Below, one piece after another: positions 10,609 to 20,929 of a stretch of DNA of 64,000 bases. The position numbers were made by a program, and so were the translations under genes. The notes under the pieces were generated by a model that saw only the letters and a list, made by a program, of their open reading frames with translations, ran no database searches and was not told where the DNA came from. The stretch lies in the NCBI GenBank assembly GCA_030704615.1, contig CM060734.1, forward strand, positions 11,346,001-11,410,000, given 5' to 3'. Origin of the DNA: Takakia lepidozioides (taxonomy: Eukaryota; Streptophyta; Takakiopsida; Takakiales; Takakiaceae). Positions within the stretch are counted from its first letter, which is position 1. Every line of letters starts with the position of its first letter.

Positions 10609-10628
10609 CGAATGCGGCACCGCATTTG
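10609..10628. repeat. Palindrome copy inside an intron
   Basis: AATGCGG-CA-CCGCATT core within the intron 10579-10674 of the methyltransferase-like gene. Arms are a little shorter than in the array. Confidence 0.85.
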
Positions 10629-11868
10629 AAAACACCCAAGCAAATGAATGGACGAGTGCCAGTGTCGTAATCACCTTCTTCCCTTCCGACCGAAGGCCCA
10701 GTGTGTTGATGCACGTCCACTTCTTTTTCAGAATTGGGACGGCGCTCTTGCGGGTCCACTTCGCAATTCCTGTCTGAGTGTTTTTTCCTCTGCTCGCCAG
10801 GACAACCACACAGCCTCTGTCGTCCAACACCATGCGAGCAAGCCCGAATCCTTTCTTCCAAAAGTCCTCCGAGTACCTGTTCCAAGATGGCAAAGCTTGC
10901 AGTCCTTCCACAGGCTCTCCGTCCGGAATATCCAAGATGATCATATCGCAAGACCACTCGGTGGCATTTCCGCCCCTCCTACAATCCTTGTCTGCACACA
11001 CCCTCTCAAAGAACGAGACCATATTCTGAAATCCTGGGGTGTCAGAAGGCTCTTCGGCAATCGCCTTCTTCAGTGCTCTGCCCTTCAGACCCTCCATGGT
11101 CTTCATGTATGCCAACTTGGCTGCCCGTCCATCCAAAGCCGCCAAGAAACTCTCATTTACACACTAGACTACTGTTTCGGGAGCCGCTTTCGGCCTCTTC
11201 ATTTCCACCGGCTCGAAAGGGTGCCCCCCCGGGGGGTTGAAGAGTGCCTTCTTTGCCGAGCCAGTTCTCGTGCCTCTCGTGACAATGGTGGGCACAGGGG
11301 AGGCAGCCTGCGTTTGGGGGGGTGGGATGGTTGCAAAGTCTCCATCGGAGTCCTCTTCCTCACCCTCTTCCTGAACAGGCTGTTTCTGCTTCTTCGTTTT
11401 GGCGGGTGTCACAACAGCTGCTCCTTGCTGGCGAGTCCTCTTCTTCGACCCCTTCTGTTAGGCCTGCACAGCTGCATCCACCATCTTTTGTGCCATCTCA
11501 GCTGCCTTTCTGGATTCTTCCAGAGCAGCAGATTCATTTGCCGACTTTGGCCCAGCAGGGACACGTCTTTCCTTTCTCTTCTCTTTTGCCAAGGCGTGCA
11601 GATCTTTCTCAGACTCGTCAACAATACCGCCAGACATATCCAGGTACCAGGGGCATCCAACGAGATGCGCGGGATGCCATTGTTTCTACATCTCGGGTGT
11701 GTAGACACAGCTTGGGCCCGCCACGGTCCAAGCCATGAAGAACGGGGGCTCTTGAGCCAGGGCCCCTGTCTGAAGGAGCACGTATTTCATATACCTGCAA
11801 GGCAGTCAGCATGCGTGAGCATAAGATTGGACGAACCTACTCGCAGAGTGCCACCGAAAACATAAAAT

Positions 11869-11890
11869 GCGAATGCGGTGCCGCATTTCG
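11869..11890. repeat. Palindrome copy inside an intron
   Basis: GCGAATGCGG-TG-CCGCATTTCG about 15 bases inside the 5' splice site of the intron ending at 11795. Core identical to the array units. Confidence 0.85.
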
Positions 11891-13076
11891 GAGACAAACC
11901 TCGTAACCAGGCTTCGCATACAAGGGCAGCTGTGCTTCACCTGTAAACAATTCGCATTGCAGCTTTCCCCGCTCCCTCCTGATGTGTAAACTCCACGCTC
12001 CTTCTTGCTGTCTGTAGCTCTCTGGCGAAAAGGTTGTCCTTGTACGCACATCTGAAACGTGTCACGTAGTCTTACAATGTCTGTGTTCCATCCCATTTGA
12101 CGTACAAGCCGAACGAATTTGTGTGCATTACGACTTGCTCCTTCGCATTCAACATTACCTACGATTCCCAAATGCATTGTCACGTAGCAGTTCAGGGAAT
12201 TCATTTCAGAAAAGCAAATCTGGGGAAGTACCTTGAATTACCTGGAACCACCAAGTCATGCGGTTGAGCCACACATCCACTGCAGGGTCGGAAACTTCCA
12301 GTGGAAAAGACCACATTGTCCTTATACTCTCGGATGCATTCCAGATCGACAGCCACCGTGTCTGCCATTTCCGATCCAATGTCAGGAGCTGGAAGAGAGT
12401 GGCTATTGCTAGGAAGGAACTTCAGTGCATTGAAACCTCACCTTCTCTTTCGCCTCAACACATGCCGTTGAGAGGTGATGCAGTTTCTCCAATTGCATGG
12501 TCGGCTGCATGGCCCGAGAATAGTGTTTTGCAATCTCGGGGATGAAGTCCTTTCCAAGTGCCGGATCTGCAATTGCCACCAGCTTCACAAGCTTTGACTT
12601 GTATTTGGTTCTGGACTTGACACCGGCTTCCTTCAAGTGCTCAGTCAATGACTGCAATGTTTTCACCTGCCCCTCACTTTCCATGAAGAAGCGTTTGGCA
12701 TGGGCCAAATCCAGCTTGATGTTTGACTGCCAACAAAAACATGTAGAAGCGTTACATTCGATTCATGTGGAAAGATTACTGGAAATTGGGGAAGGATGAG
12801 CAGAGGGAAATCGGAGGACGACTTACTTCGTATATCACCTCCACCATTCCATCCATAGTGAGACGATACCATGTCCGGTCTGTTTTTGCAACGGCTTTCT
12901 GAATGAGCTCGGGCTCCAGCATTTCCGCAAACATCTGCTGATCAGTGAGACCAGTTTTCCTCACCCTGTACAGCATATGTGCCATGTGGGTATGCACGTA
13001 TGCATTCTCAGTGACCCTGCAAGGCACACTCTCCAGTTCAGTACACGGAAGCACGGAAACAAACCAGATTGGAAAC

Positions 13077-13098
13077 CGAAATGCGGCACCGCATTTCG
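13077..13098. repeat. Palindrome copy inside an intron
   Basis: CGAAATGCGG-CA-CCGCATTTCG, a perfect inverted repeat apart from its centre, in the middle of the 112-base intron 13017-13128. Confidence 0.88.
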
Positions 13099-14384
13099 AA
13101 CGTGCTAGGGAGGGTATGAGTATCTTACGAGTTGAGGTCCGCCATGGCATTCTTGAGCAGGGAAGAGTCTGCCGCCTTCACCTTGAGGATGACACACTCC
13201 ACCATGTAATGCCAGCCAATGTGCTTGGCATGGTTCTGCTTGATGTACTCCCACCAGGCAAGAAGTCAGTGATTCCCGTCCCACACAAAGAACATTTTAC
13301 CCGACATGTGGCCGAAGTCTGGATCACCCTTCAGCGTCGCCTCGAATTCGTGGTTGCGAGTGTGCCAGTGGATATCCCACATTGACAATTCATCGGCAGT
13401 GGGTCCACAAGTTTCGCCGTCCTCATTCTCAATGGAAACGTAAAACGCTGCCGATCCCAGACGGTACCCTTCTCGAAATGCGAACTTGAGCTTATCCACA
13501 TCTCCGGGAAGGGCCTGCCTGACGATGGGAAGGGAGACCATGCGACAGAGTGGGATTCGAAGAGTCCGCTGAAATACCCTGCTGCCCAGAACTCTGCCAA
13601 TGCTACTGTGTGTCTCCTCCAACATTTTATCCGCTGCACTTTTGAAATCCTCCGGAGACATGTCTGTAGGTGCCGGTAGTGGCTGAGCAGCTGGAGCATC
13701 CTCAACTGGAGCTGCACTCTGGGGCCTGTCTGCGGGCAATTCTGCCATTGCAGAGGCCTCCTCCGGGCCTGCTTGCTCATCGGTGGTGAGGTCTTGCTGC
13801 GAACGTTGAGCGGCAGCACCCTCCTCCGGTACCAAATCGACAGAAACGGTCGATCCCATTGCCTTCGCTGCAGCAGAGTCGGCCCCAACATCTGCAGGCG
13901 GGAAATCCTCCAGGAACTGAGCTTCAGCTCGTGGAAGCGGTTTCGCGGGAGATTGTTCGGCCGTCGCCCTGATTGCCTTCTGTTTCCTCATCCTTGCAGG
14001 TGAAGGTGTCTGCTGCAATTGAATCTGTCTTTTACCAGGCTGCTTCATTCGCGTTGGTGGGGGTGAAGCGGCCTGAGCCGGTTCAGAAACCAGTAGAGGG
14101 ACGGGCTGCTTCTTCTTCGACTTTGCTGGAGAAGGGCCCGACCCCTGCTGGCGATTCTCCATGACCGAAGAACGCGAGTCGATCTCTGGGGCTTTGAACT
14201 TGCCCTTCGAAGCCGCGTCTTTGAAACGCATAGGGCTAGGCCCGGCAGGAATACCCGCGCTCGGGGATCGGGTGGGTGTACGTGCTGCAGCTAGCTCCTC
14301 GGACTCTTCCTGCGGCTCTTCGGATTCCTGCGATCCCTCCAGCACGTCCACCTTTCCTGTTAGGCATGCAAACATGTTCTGCAT

Positions 14385-15001
14385 TCAAATCTCCTAGCAT
14401 TCAGTCTAAGAATTACAGAAGCAAAATGGGGGGTTCGGTGCTCGATCAGCTGCGCGCAGCCCGATCGCATGGAGCTCTCACTGGTGGCTGGGTTGCCTGA
14501 GTGGCCTGCTGCTCGGAGATGGCAATCTCCTCCTGTAGACGCATCTGCTTCCTCCCCTTCGGCATTGGCCTACGTCCGAAGTATAATTTTCGGAGCTTGC
14601 GACGAGGTCTCCTGTATGGTGCACGAACTCCCCCCCTCTCAGGTTCGAGCATAAGAAGAACAGAGACAGGGAAAAGGGGCAAAGAGTGCAGATGGAAAGG
14701 GCGCGAGAGGGGTGACTGAGGAGACACGACAAAAGTAGATGAAATGGCGGTGATGCACCACTTGGGTTCGAAAGGGTTGGACGAAAGTGTCTCCTCGTGG
14801 ACTTTGCGTCATTACGAAATTCGAATCGTTCAGGGTACGCCTGCCGTCCGAAAAACAGACATCATTATCCAACGGTCAGGCCGCGCCGCCTCATGCCACT
14901 TCAGTCAGATAGAGTGCAGACATGTGCCGCAATTCCGTTGCTCCACGTGTTCACATTTCAAGGCATTTCCGTCCCAGCGTCTTATGAGTTGGAGTGAAAA
15001 T
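14385..15001. promoter_or_regulatory. Presumed upstream region of the methyltransferase-like gene
   Basis: Between the first codon of the minus-strand gene at 14384 and the palindrome array. Frames run through on both strands but show no motif; a 5' exon or UTR could lie here. Assigned as upstream DNA from position only. Confidence 0.3.
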
Positions 15002-16605
15002 GCGAATGCGGCACCGCATTTCCGTTAAGTACCATCACGAAGCTACACATCCGTACTTGTTGGAAGAAAATGCGGCACCACATTTCCGTTCCACCTTCAC
15101 ATACCTTAGTTGTTGAACTATACGGTGCCGCATTTCCGTCCCACATCTCCATGTATGAGATACAAAAGGGAAATGCGGCGCCGCATTTCCGTTCAGGAAT
15201 GTCGAAAGGTGCGATTCGGACGGAAATGTGGCACGACATTTCAGTTCTCGTGGTTCATGATTTTCAATCTGAATCGAAATACGGTACCGCATTTCCGTTC
15301 CCCCTTCACATACCTTAGTTGATGAACGGAAATGCCGTTCCACATTTCCGTTCGGGAAAGTATAGAGGTCTCACCTGAACAGAAATGCGGTGCCGCATTT
15401 CCTGTCTGGAAAGTTTGAAGGTCTCACATGGATGGAAATGCGGCACCACATTTCCGTCCCACAGCTCCAGGCCTCGTATACAAAACGGAAATGCGGCGCC
15501 GCATTTCCGTTCGAGAATGTCGGAAGGTGCGATTCGGACGGAAATGCGGAGCCGCATTTCTGTTCCCGTTGTTCACGATTTTCAGTCAGAACGGAAATGC
15601 GGTACCGCATTTCCGTTCTGTAGAGTATTAAGGTCTGACCCTGGCGGAAATGCGGTATCGCATTTCCGTTCTGTAGAGTATTAAGGTCTGACCCTGGCGG
15701 AAATGCGGTGCCGCATTTTCGTTCCACAGCTCCATGCCTCACATACAAAACGGTAATGCGGCGCCGCATTTCCGTTTTGGAATGTCGGAAGGTGCGACTC
15801 CGACGGAAATGCGGTACCGCATTTCAGTTCCGATGTTTCACGATTTTTCATCAGAACGGAAATGCGGTGCCACATTTGCGTTCTGGAATGTTGGGATGTG
15901 CGACTCGGATGGAAATGCGCTGCCGCATTTCAGTTCCGATGGTTCACGATTTTCAGTCAGAACGGAAATGCGGCACCGCATTTCCGTTCTGGATAGTATG
16001 AATGTCTCAACCGGTCGGAATTGCACTCGGCTCCATGCATCAGATACAAAATGGAAATGCGGCGCCGCATTTCCGTTCTGGAATGTCGGAAAGTGCGACT
16101 CGGACGGAAATGCGGTGCCGCATTTCTATTCCCGTTGTTCATAATTCTCAATCAGAACGGAAATGCGGTACCGCATTTCCGTTCCACCTTCACATACCGT
16201 GCTTGCTGGATGGAAATGCGTTACCGCATTTCCATTCTGGAGAGTGTTAAGGTCTCACCCGGACGGATATGCGGTGCCGCATTTCCGTTCTAGAATGTCG
16301 GAAAGTGCGACTCGGACGGAAATGCGGTGCCGCATTTCTGTTCCCTTTGTTCATGATTCTCAATCAGAACGGAAATGCGGTACCGCATTTCCGTTCCACC
16401 TTCACATACCGTGCTTGCTGGATGGAAATGCGTTACCGCATTTCCGTACCACCTTCACATACCGTGCTTGCTGGATGGAAATGCGTTACCGCATTTCCGT
16501 TCTGGAGAGTATAAAGGTTTCCCCCGGACGAAAACTCGGTGCCGCATTTCCGTCGCTCTGGTGCATGACCAAGATGCAATACAGAAATGCGGCGCCGTAT
16601 TTCCG
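15002..16605. repeat. Array of about 31 copies of a 22-bp palindrome, spacing about 53 bp
   Basis: Unit GGAAATGCGG-(2 nt)-CCGCATTTCC, e.g. at 15169, 15487, 15593, 15963, 16053, 16158 and 16371, with step sizes of 51 to 54 bases. The two central bases vary freely among TA, CA, TG, CG and GC; the arms are far better conserved. Spacers of about 31 bases fall into a few classes: one with GAATGTCGGAAGGTGCGA, one with TTCACGATTTTCAGTCAGA, one with CTCCATGCCTCACATACAAA, one with CCTTCACATACC and one with AGTATTAAGGTCT. These recur in a loose order, so a larger unit of four or five palindromes was duplicated. The array occupies the space between the 5' ends of two divergently oriented ORFs. Confidence 0.93.
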
Positions 16606-16817
16606 TCCACCAGCAATCGAAAGAATCACTCGGGACGGGAAATCTGGAACATGAATGGGTTGCATTGTTCCAAAACAACACAATTGCGGCCAGTCTTGAT
16701 GAGCACAACTTGGTTGTCTGACAGTTTTAACTAACAGTACTGGCACTTGTCAGTGCGAACGTTCCTGTCTGCACCGAGAATACTGTTGGATCCACCCTCA
16801 GGAGAAACTGTCAGAAG

Positions 16818-17648
16818 ATGTTATTTCGTCGCCGAATCCGCCATCATTGTCATACTTACTGGCTATGGAATCACACCTCCCACCTTCATGCATGTAGCTT
16901 GAAACAATACTTTCCACTTCAATGTGCGACTTCCAATCGTCGATGGACTCCGCATGGTGCCTGTGAGCCTTGGTCTGTCGCTATACTGAACCTCGCACTT
17001 GCCAACTTCGTGCGGTGTTCGATGGCTCCGAATTCCTACGCTATAGTTTGTTGTCCTCCGCAACTTGGGAGAGCCTGGATCCCAAACGAGGGAGGACTTT
17101 GCAGAGTGACTGAAACTTACCTTTGTTCCAAATTCAAGCTCAAACCGGGCACAGTTTATTTGGAAGAAGAAAGGAAGGATGTTCCTGGACAGGTTGACGA
17201 GACCATTGTCGTGCTAGGTAACGACGGAGGTTGCGGAATCGAATGGCACGTACCCCCATCAGACACCATCCTGTACCGAGCTGTGGGAATGCCCATTCCC
17301 TTTCCGAATCAGTCGCTGCCCACACCATCCACAAAGGAGTCCGGAAACCGACAGGCGGCCACTGCCAACAGAGAGGTATGCAATGATAATCATTCCCGAC
17401 CTGGACCGTCAAGACCCTCCATAGCTTCTCGTGTGGACGTATTCGACATTTCCGACGAGGAAGATGATTGCATTGAGGTACCCATGTCCTCCACACGGTC
17501 GTTCAAATCCGGCATGGACGTCTCTGTAGGTGCTACGCATGTGCCCTCGAGCATAACTCCAACCCGGTCCATTGTGCAGCTCCTACGACAACATCACCTC
17601 GATGGTTCTCGCTCTGAGCTGGCTGCTCTCGGTTGCCCATCCAAATGA
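16818..17648 (+). CDS. Hypothetical protein divergent to the methyltransferase-like gene
   Basis: A frame of 276 codons ending in a TGA at 17646-17648. The N-terminal about 70 residues may be upstream non-coding sequence or another exon. From about residue 75 there is well-ordered sequence (KLKPGTVYLEEERKDVPGQ, then GNDGGCGIEWHVPP), followed by a Ser/Pro-rich tail with FDISDEEDDCIEV, a hydrophobic-acidic pattern like a SUMO-interacting motif. It ends IVQLLRQHHLDGSRSELAALG. Family not recognised. Its position across the palindrome array from the minus-strand gene suggests both belong to one unit, possibly a mobile element. Confidence 0.45.
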   Translation: MLFRRRIRHHCHTYWLWNHTSHLHACSLKQYFPLQCATSNRRWTPHGACEPWSVAILNLALANFVRCSMAPNSYAIVCCPPQLGRAWIPNEGGLCRVTETYLCSKFKLKPGTVYLEEERKDVPGQVDETIVVLGNDGGCGIEWHVPPSDTILYRAVGMPIPFPNQSLPTPSTKESGNRQAATANREVCNDNHSRPGPSRPSIASRVDVFDISDEEDDCIEVPMSSTRSFKSGMDVSVGATHVPSSITPTRSIVQLLRQHHLDGSRSELAALGCPSK

Positions 17649-17679
17649 TGGTCGTTTGTTTCAATCTTTGCCACTATAT

Positions 17680-18995
17680 TCAACATACCATGTATCAGGT
17701 CCCAGACTAATATGAGATCATTTAAAATTCATTCCATGGCTCAATGGATGGTTGGCCATCGAAATGATTTTGGTTCGCTTTGAGACTTGGCCAGTACGTT
17801 CAATGTACCATCTCAGAGGTCTGAGAGTAATATGAGATGGAACGAAATTTGTTTAATGGGCCAACGGATGATTGCTCATCCAAATGATTTTCGTTCGCTT
17901 CAAGACTTGGCCAGCATGTTCAACGTACCATCTGACAGGCCCAGAGTAATATGAGATCAATCAAAATTTGTTCAATGGGCCAATGAGGCATTCACCTATG
18001 AGGAAAATTTGGTTCGCTGCGAAAAAAAAATCTTGCAATGCGACTATTGCACCCATTGAACGGATGTGGTTGAAGCCCATGTTTTGCCCGCATATGCTTG
18101 AACATGTGTGCGATACATGTGCAGAGACCCAATAGAAGACAAAATCATTTGCCTCCCCATCGATGAGCTCAGCCCTCAACCCATTCGAGAATTTAATTGA
18201 ATTTAAATGAATTTGAAGCCAATAATTAGGTTTACACTGCCTTTCATTGGGGGTTTCTGCCACGTATCGATTTTATTGTTGGCTCAATTTTGTTCTGCGG
18301 CTTCAAGCCTCCCACCGCTACATCTCTGCCAAAATTTGGACCAATAAACAAATGTTCTCTTCGCTCACTATTGCAGAACTCTCTATGAAGAGTGCATGAA
18401 GTAGAACAGAAATCAAGTTTGGAGTGCCCAATAGGGAAGAAACTGTGGTTTTGGGCCCAAACAAATTATGTTCGCTCCCAAATTTGGCACGCACGTTGCA
18501 TATGGAGTCATTACACATACGGTTCAAAAATGGAATGAAAAAAAAATCATGAGCACGCAAAACGCAATCCAACAGGTCCCATAGTAATTAGCAGATCCAA
18601 CATAATTCATTCAACGGGTGAACGGATGGTTGCCCATCCAAATCATTTTTGTTTGCTTTCAAACTTTGCCAGTACGTGCGGGACACCCTCTCACAGGTCC
18701 CGGACTTATATGAAATCAATCAAAATTCATTTGATGGCTCAATGGATGGTTGCCCATCAAAATGATTTTGGGTTCGCTTTGAGACTTGGCCAATATGTTC
18801 AATGTACCATCTAAGAGGTCCCAGAGTAATGAGATGAAATGAAATTTGTTCAATGGGCCAATGGATGGTTGCCCATCCAAATGATTTTCGTTCGCTTCGA
18901 GACTTGGCCAGCATATTCAACGTACCATCTAATAGGCCCCAGAGTAATATGAGATCAATCAAAATTCGTTCAATGGGCCAATGAGGCGTTCACCT
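17680..18995 (-). repeat. Tandem repeats, inverted relative of the 33.3-35.2 kb array
   Basis: Contains at least six imperfect units of about 110-120 bases with GGATGGTTGCCCATC and TTCGCTT-GAGACTTGGCCA, at about 17748, 17868, 18622, 18745 and 18865, plus a central segment 18000-18575. The same segments occur at 33.3-35.2 kb on the opposite strand. Short frames within it (for example RAHDFFFIPFLN on the minus strand) also match between copies but look like passengers, not genes. Confidence 0.75.
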
Positions 18996-19236
18996 GTGAG
19001 GAAGGAGGACCGATGGAAGGAGGCCCATGCGGGCATGGACGGTGAAGTGGATGTGCCCGGCATGAAACAACTTTCAATCTTCTACGAATTGTCATATTGG
19101 GCGATACATATTCCACAAAAACACCGTCAATATTCCTATGCATGCATGTGATATTGCACATTTGGTATGCGTTGCATTGTCACTTTCACGTAAAAAAAAT
19201 TGTGTAAGTATTTGTGGGTGGGGATATATGTAGGAC
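18996..19236. other. No gene seen
   Basis: Lies between the tandem repeats and the CACTA coding region; may be internal CACTA sequence. Confidence 0.3.
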
Positions 19237-20089
19237 TTGAAGATTCGCCATCTTCTAGATCCCATGCATATTGAGAAGAATGTTTGCTCGTCCCTTTTTA
19301 GGGTTCTTCATGGCTCGCCGACAAAGAAGGGAGTGGCTGCAAAAGGAGATTCTCTCGGTGTTAGAAAGGAGCTTGAGGAGCAGGGTCGCATGCGCCATCT
19401 ATGGGCCGAACAAAATGGTGTGGACCCAAAGGGTGTTGTATGATGGAAGTATAGGCGCGCACCTTGGCAATGGACAATGGAGGAATACAAGAAAGTGATA
19501 GCCATCATAAGTGCTATCCGAACACCAACTGGTTATGGGTCATTCCTCCGTACGAAGTTCAGCGAAGAAGACGGGGTCCATGGTTTGAAGTCTCATGACT
19601 ACCACAATCTATTGCAAGACATCTTGCCCATTGCAGTACGTGGGGCATTGACTCCCGAGATTCGTGAGACAATCTATAGATTGGGAGGCTTGTTCCGGTG
19701 GATTTGCTCCAAAGAGTTGGAGGAAGCGGATTTTCCACGCATGAAGAAGGAGACGGCGGAGGTAATGTGTATGTTGGAGATGCGCCTTCCTCCCTTATTC
19801 TTTGACATCTAAGTGCACTTGGTAGTGCACTTAGTGGAAGAGGCTTCGATTGCCCCCCGTTCATTCTAGGTGGATGTACTTCCTTGAGTATTATATGAAG
19901 ACTTTGAAAGGATTTGTAAGACAAATGGCGCACCCGGAGGGTAGCATGGCAGAGGGGTATACGTTGCAAGAAGCTATGTTCTATTGCACGGAGTACATGG
20001 CAAGGGTGGATGAGGAAGCCCCTCGGATGTGGAATGGGAGGCAAGATACAATAATCTTGTTCAGCAACAAGAGGAGGAGACACTTGCAT
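19237..20089 (+). pseudogene. CACTA TNP2 transposase, DUF4218 region
   Basis: Reads LDPMHIEKNVCSSL, then SAIRTPTGYGS, GLKSHDYHNLLQDILPIAVRG, ALTPEIRETIYRLGGLF and LEMRLPPLFFDI, then WMYFLEYYMKTLKGFVR and a PEGSMAEGY motif. These follow the DUF4218 pattern found after the catalytic region of plant CACTA transposases (MHIEKNVC, GLKSHDCH, QLEMYFPPSFFDIMVHL, KGYVRN-RPEG). The frame is interrupted by a TAA at about 19810 and a frameshift near 19860. Decayed. Confidence 0.85.
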
Positions 20090-20660
20090 GGAGGCAGAAC
20101 CATGGTTACTAGATGCCCACGCATCTTCCTCCGCAGCACTAGTGAAAGATTATTGTGGTTTCATGCACGTCAATGCAGATAGGCTCAACCCTACTCATCG
20201 TCCCTCCGATGAGCCTTTTTCACGGCCTTCAGACATGGAGCAAGTTTTATTCTCCGATGACAAAACAAGAGGGGGGAATTGGAAGGTGGTTGTGCATGCT
20301 CAGCCAAGAGGAAGACGTATCTATCATGGTCTCGGATCTCCATGGGGTGAGGCAATTGCGGTAGACGGAGAGACTGGTCATAATGATGCTGATGATGGAG
20401 GTTGGGTAGAGGGGGTAGAAGAGGACGATGACGCCCGGACAATGCATCCCGGACCCTATATAATGAAGCTCCAGAAATACGGATATTGGAGAAGGAGACG
20501 AAGACACGGCCACTGACAACAAGGTGGAGGATGATTCGGAGGTGCCTTTTGAGGGCCAGGCCATTTATGACGATGACTCCGATTACCAAGAAGACTTGCA
20601 GCTTGATAAGGATGAAGAAGCTCCAGATGATGATGTTCAAGTTGATTAGACACAAAATCA
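20088..20660 (+). pseudogene. CACTA C-terminal DUF4216-like segment with acidic tail
   Basis: After the DUF4218 region a frame carries MEQVLFSDDKTRGGNWKVVV, like the DUF4216 motif that follows DUF4218 in the same transposase class. An acidic Asp/Glu-rich tail follows (DDSDYQEDLQLDKDEEAPDDD-like, spread over two frames). Another frameshift lies near 20510. Continuation of the preceding relic. Confidence 0.6.
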
Positions 20661-20929
20661 AAGCTACATAATAATTCTCGCACCGAACTGTACCCATCCC
20701 TTCAATTGATTGTACATATACATGCATATTGTAGCTTATTTCTATGATTGATCAAATATGGCTGTGGCTGGTAGTCTTTCAAGAAAGAAGGCAGAGGCAA
20801 TGAATATGTTGGAGAACCACATACAGATGTGGTATCAAGAGAATTATCAAAATGAATGTCACAATCTACAAGAAGGTCCACAACAACAAGCTAAACCATA
20901 AAGAAAAAAAAACACTCTACCCCAGTTTC

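Larger units (their letters stand above)
9441..14384 (-). pseudogene. Decayed multi-exon gene ending in an N4/N6 amino-methyltransferase-like domain
   Basis: Exons by splice signals and frame: 14384-13129, 13016-12827, 12726-12442, 12388-12242, about 12054-11906, 11794-10675, 10578-10314, then a tail to 10012. A possible further acidic part ends in a TAA at 9441. The N-terminal about 280 residues are Pro/Ala/Ser/Lys-rich and low complexity; the middle has helical segments (LTDQQMFAEMLEPELIQK) and an acidic EEGEEEDSDGD stretch. The C-terminal half has CDMIILDIPDGEPVEG (position of catalytic motif IV, normally DPPY or SPPY) followed later by TVLDLICGTGM (AdoMet motif I). The order IV then I is that of permuted N4-cytosine/N6-adenine DNA methyltransferases. 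In-frame stops: TGA 13266-13268, TAG 11686-11688, TAA 11458-11460 and TAG 11164-11166, plus a frameshift near 10230. Several introns carry a GGAAATGCGG palindrome. Methyltransferase identity is inferred from motifs only; it could instead be two adjacent genes. Confidence 0.55.

Noticed and set aside
10314-11145. DIRS-type retrotransposon carrying a DAM methyltransferase
   Set aside because: No reverse transcriptase or tyrosine recombinase is seen within the 9-17.6 kb block.
10648-11865. A 405-codon plus-strand ORF
   Set aside because: It is antisense to exons and an intron of the minus-strand gene, where motifs, splice sites and the AdoMet loop are on the minus strand.
13266-13268. In-frame TGA as a selenocysteine codon
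   Set aside because: No known selenoprotein family, and three other stops of different types occur in the same gene; C-to-T decay explains all.
15002-16605. CRISPR array
   Set aside because: Repeats are palindromic and spaced by about 31 bases, but spacers recur in classes, repeats vary, no cas gene is near, and the genome is a plant's.
15035-16734. Many ORFs of 60-160 codons on both strands with NGNAAPHFRS- and RKCGTAFPF-like repeats
   Set aside because: They are translations of the palindrome array in different frames; the same pattern occurs on both strands.
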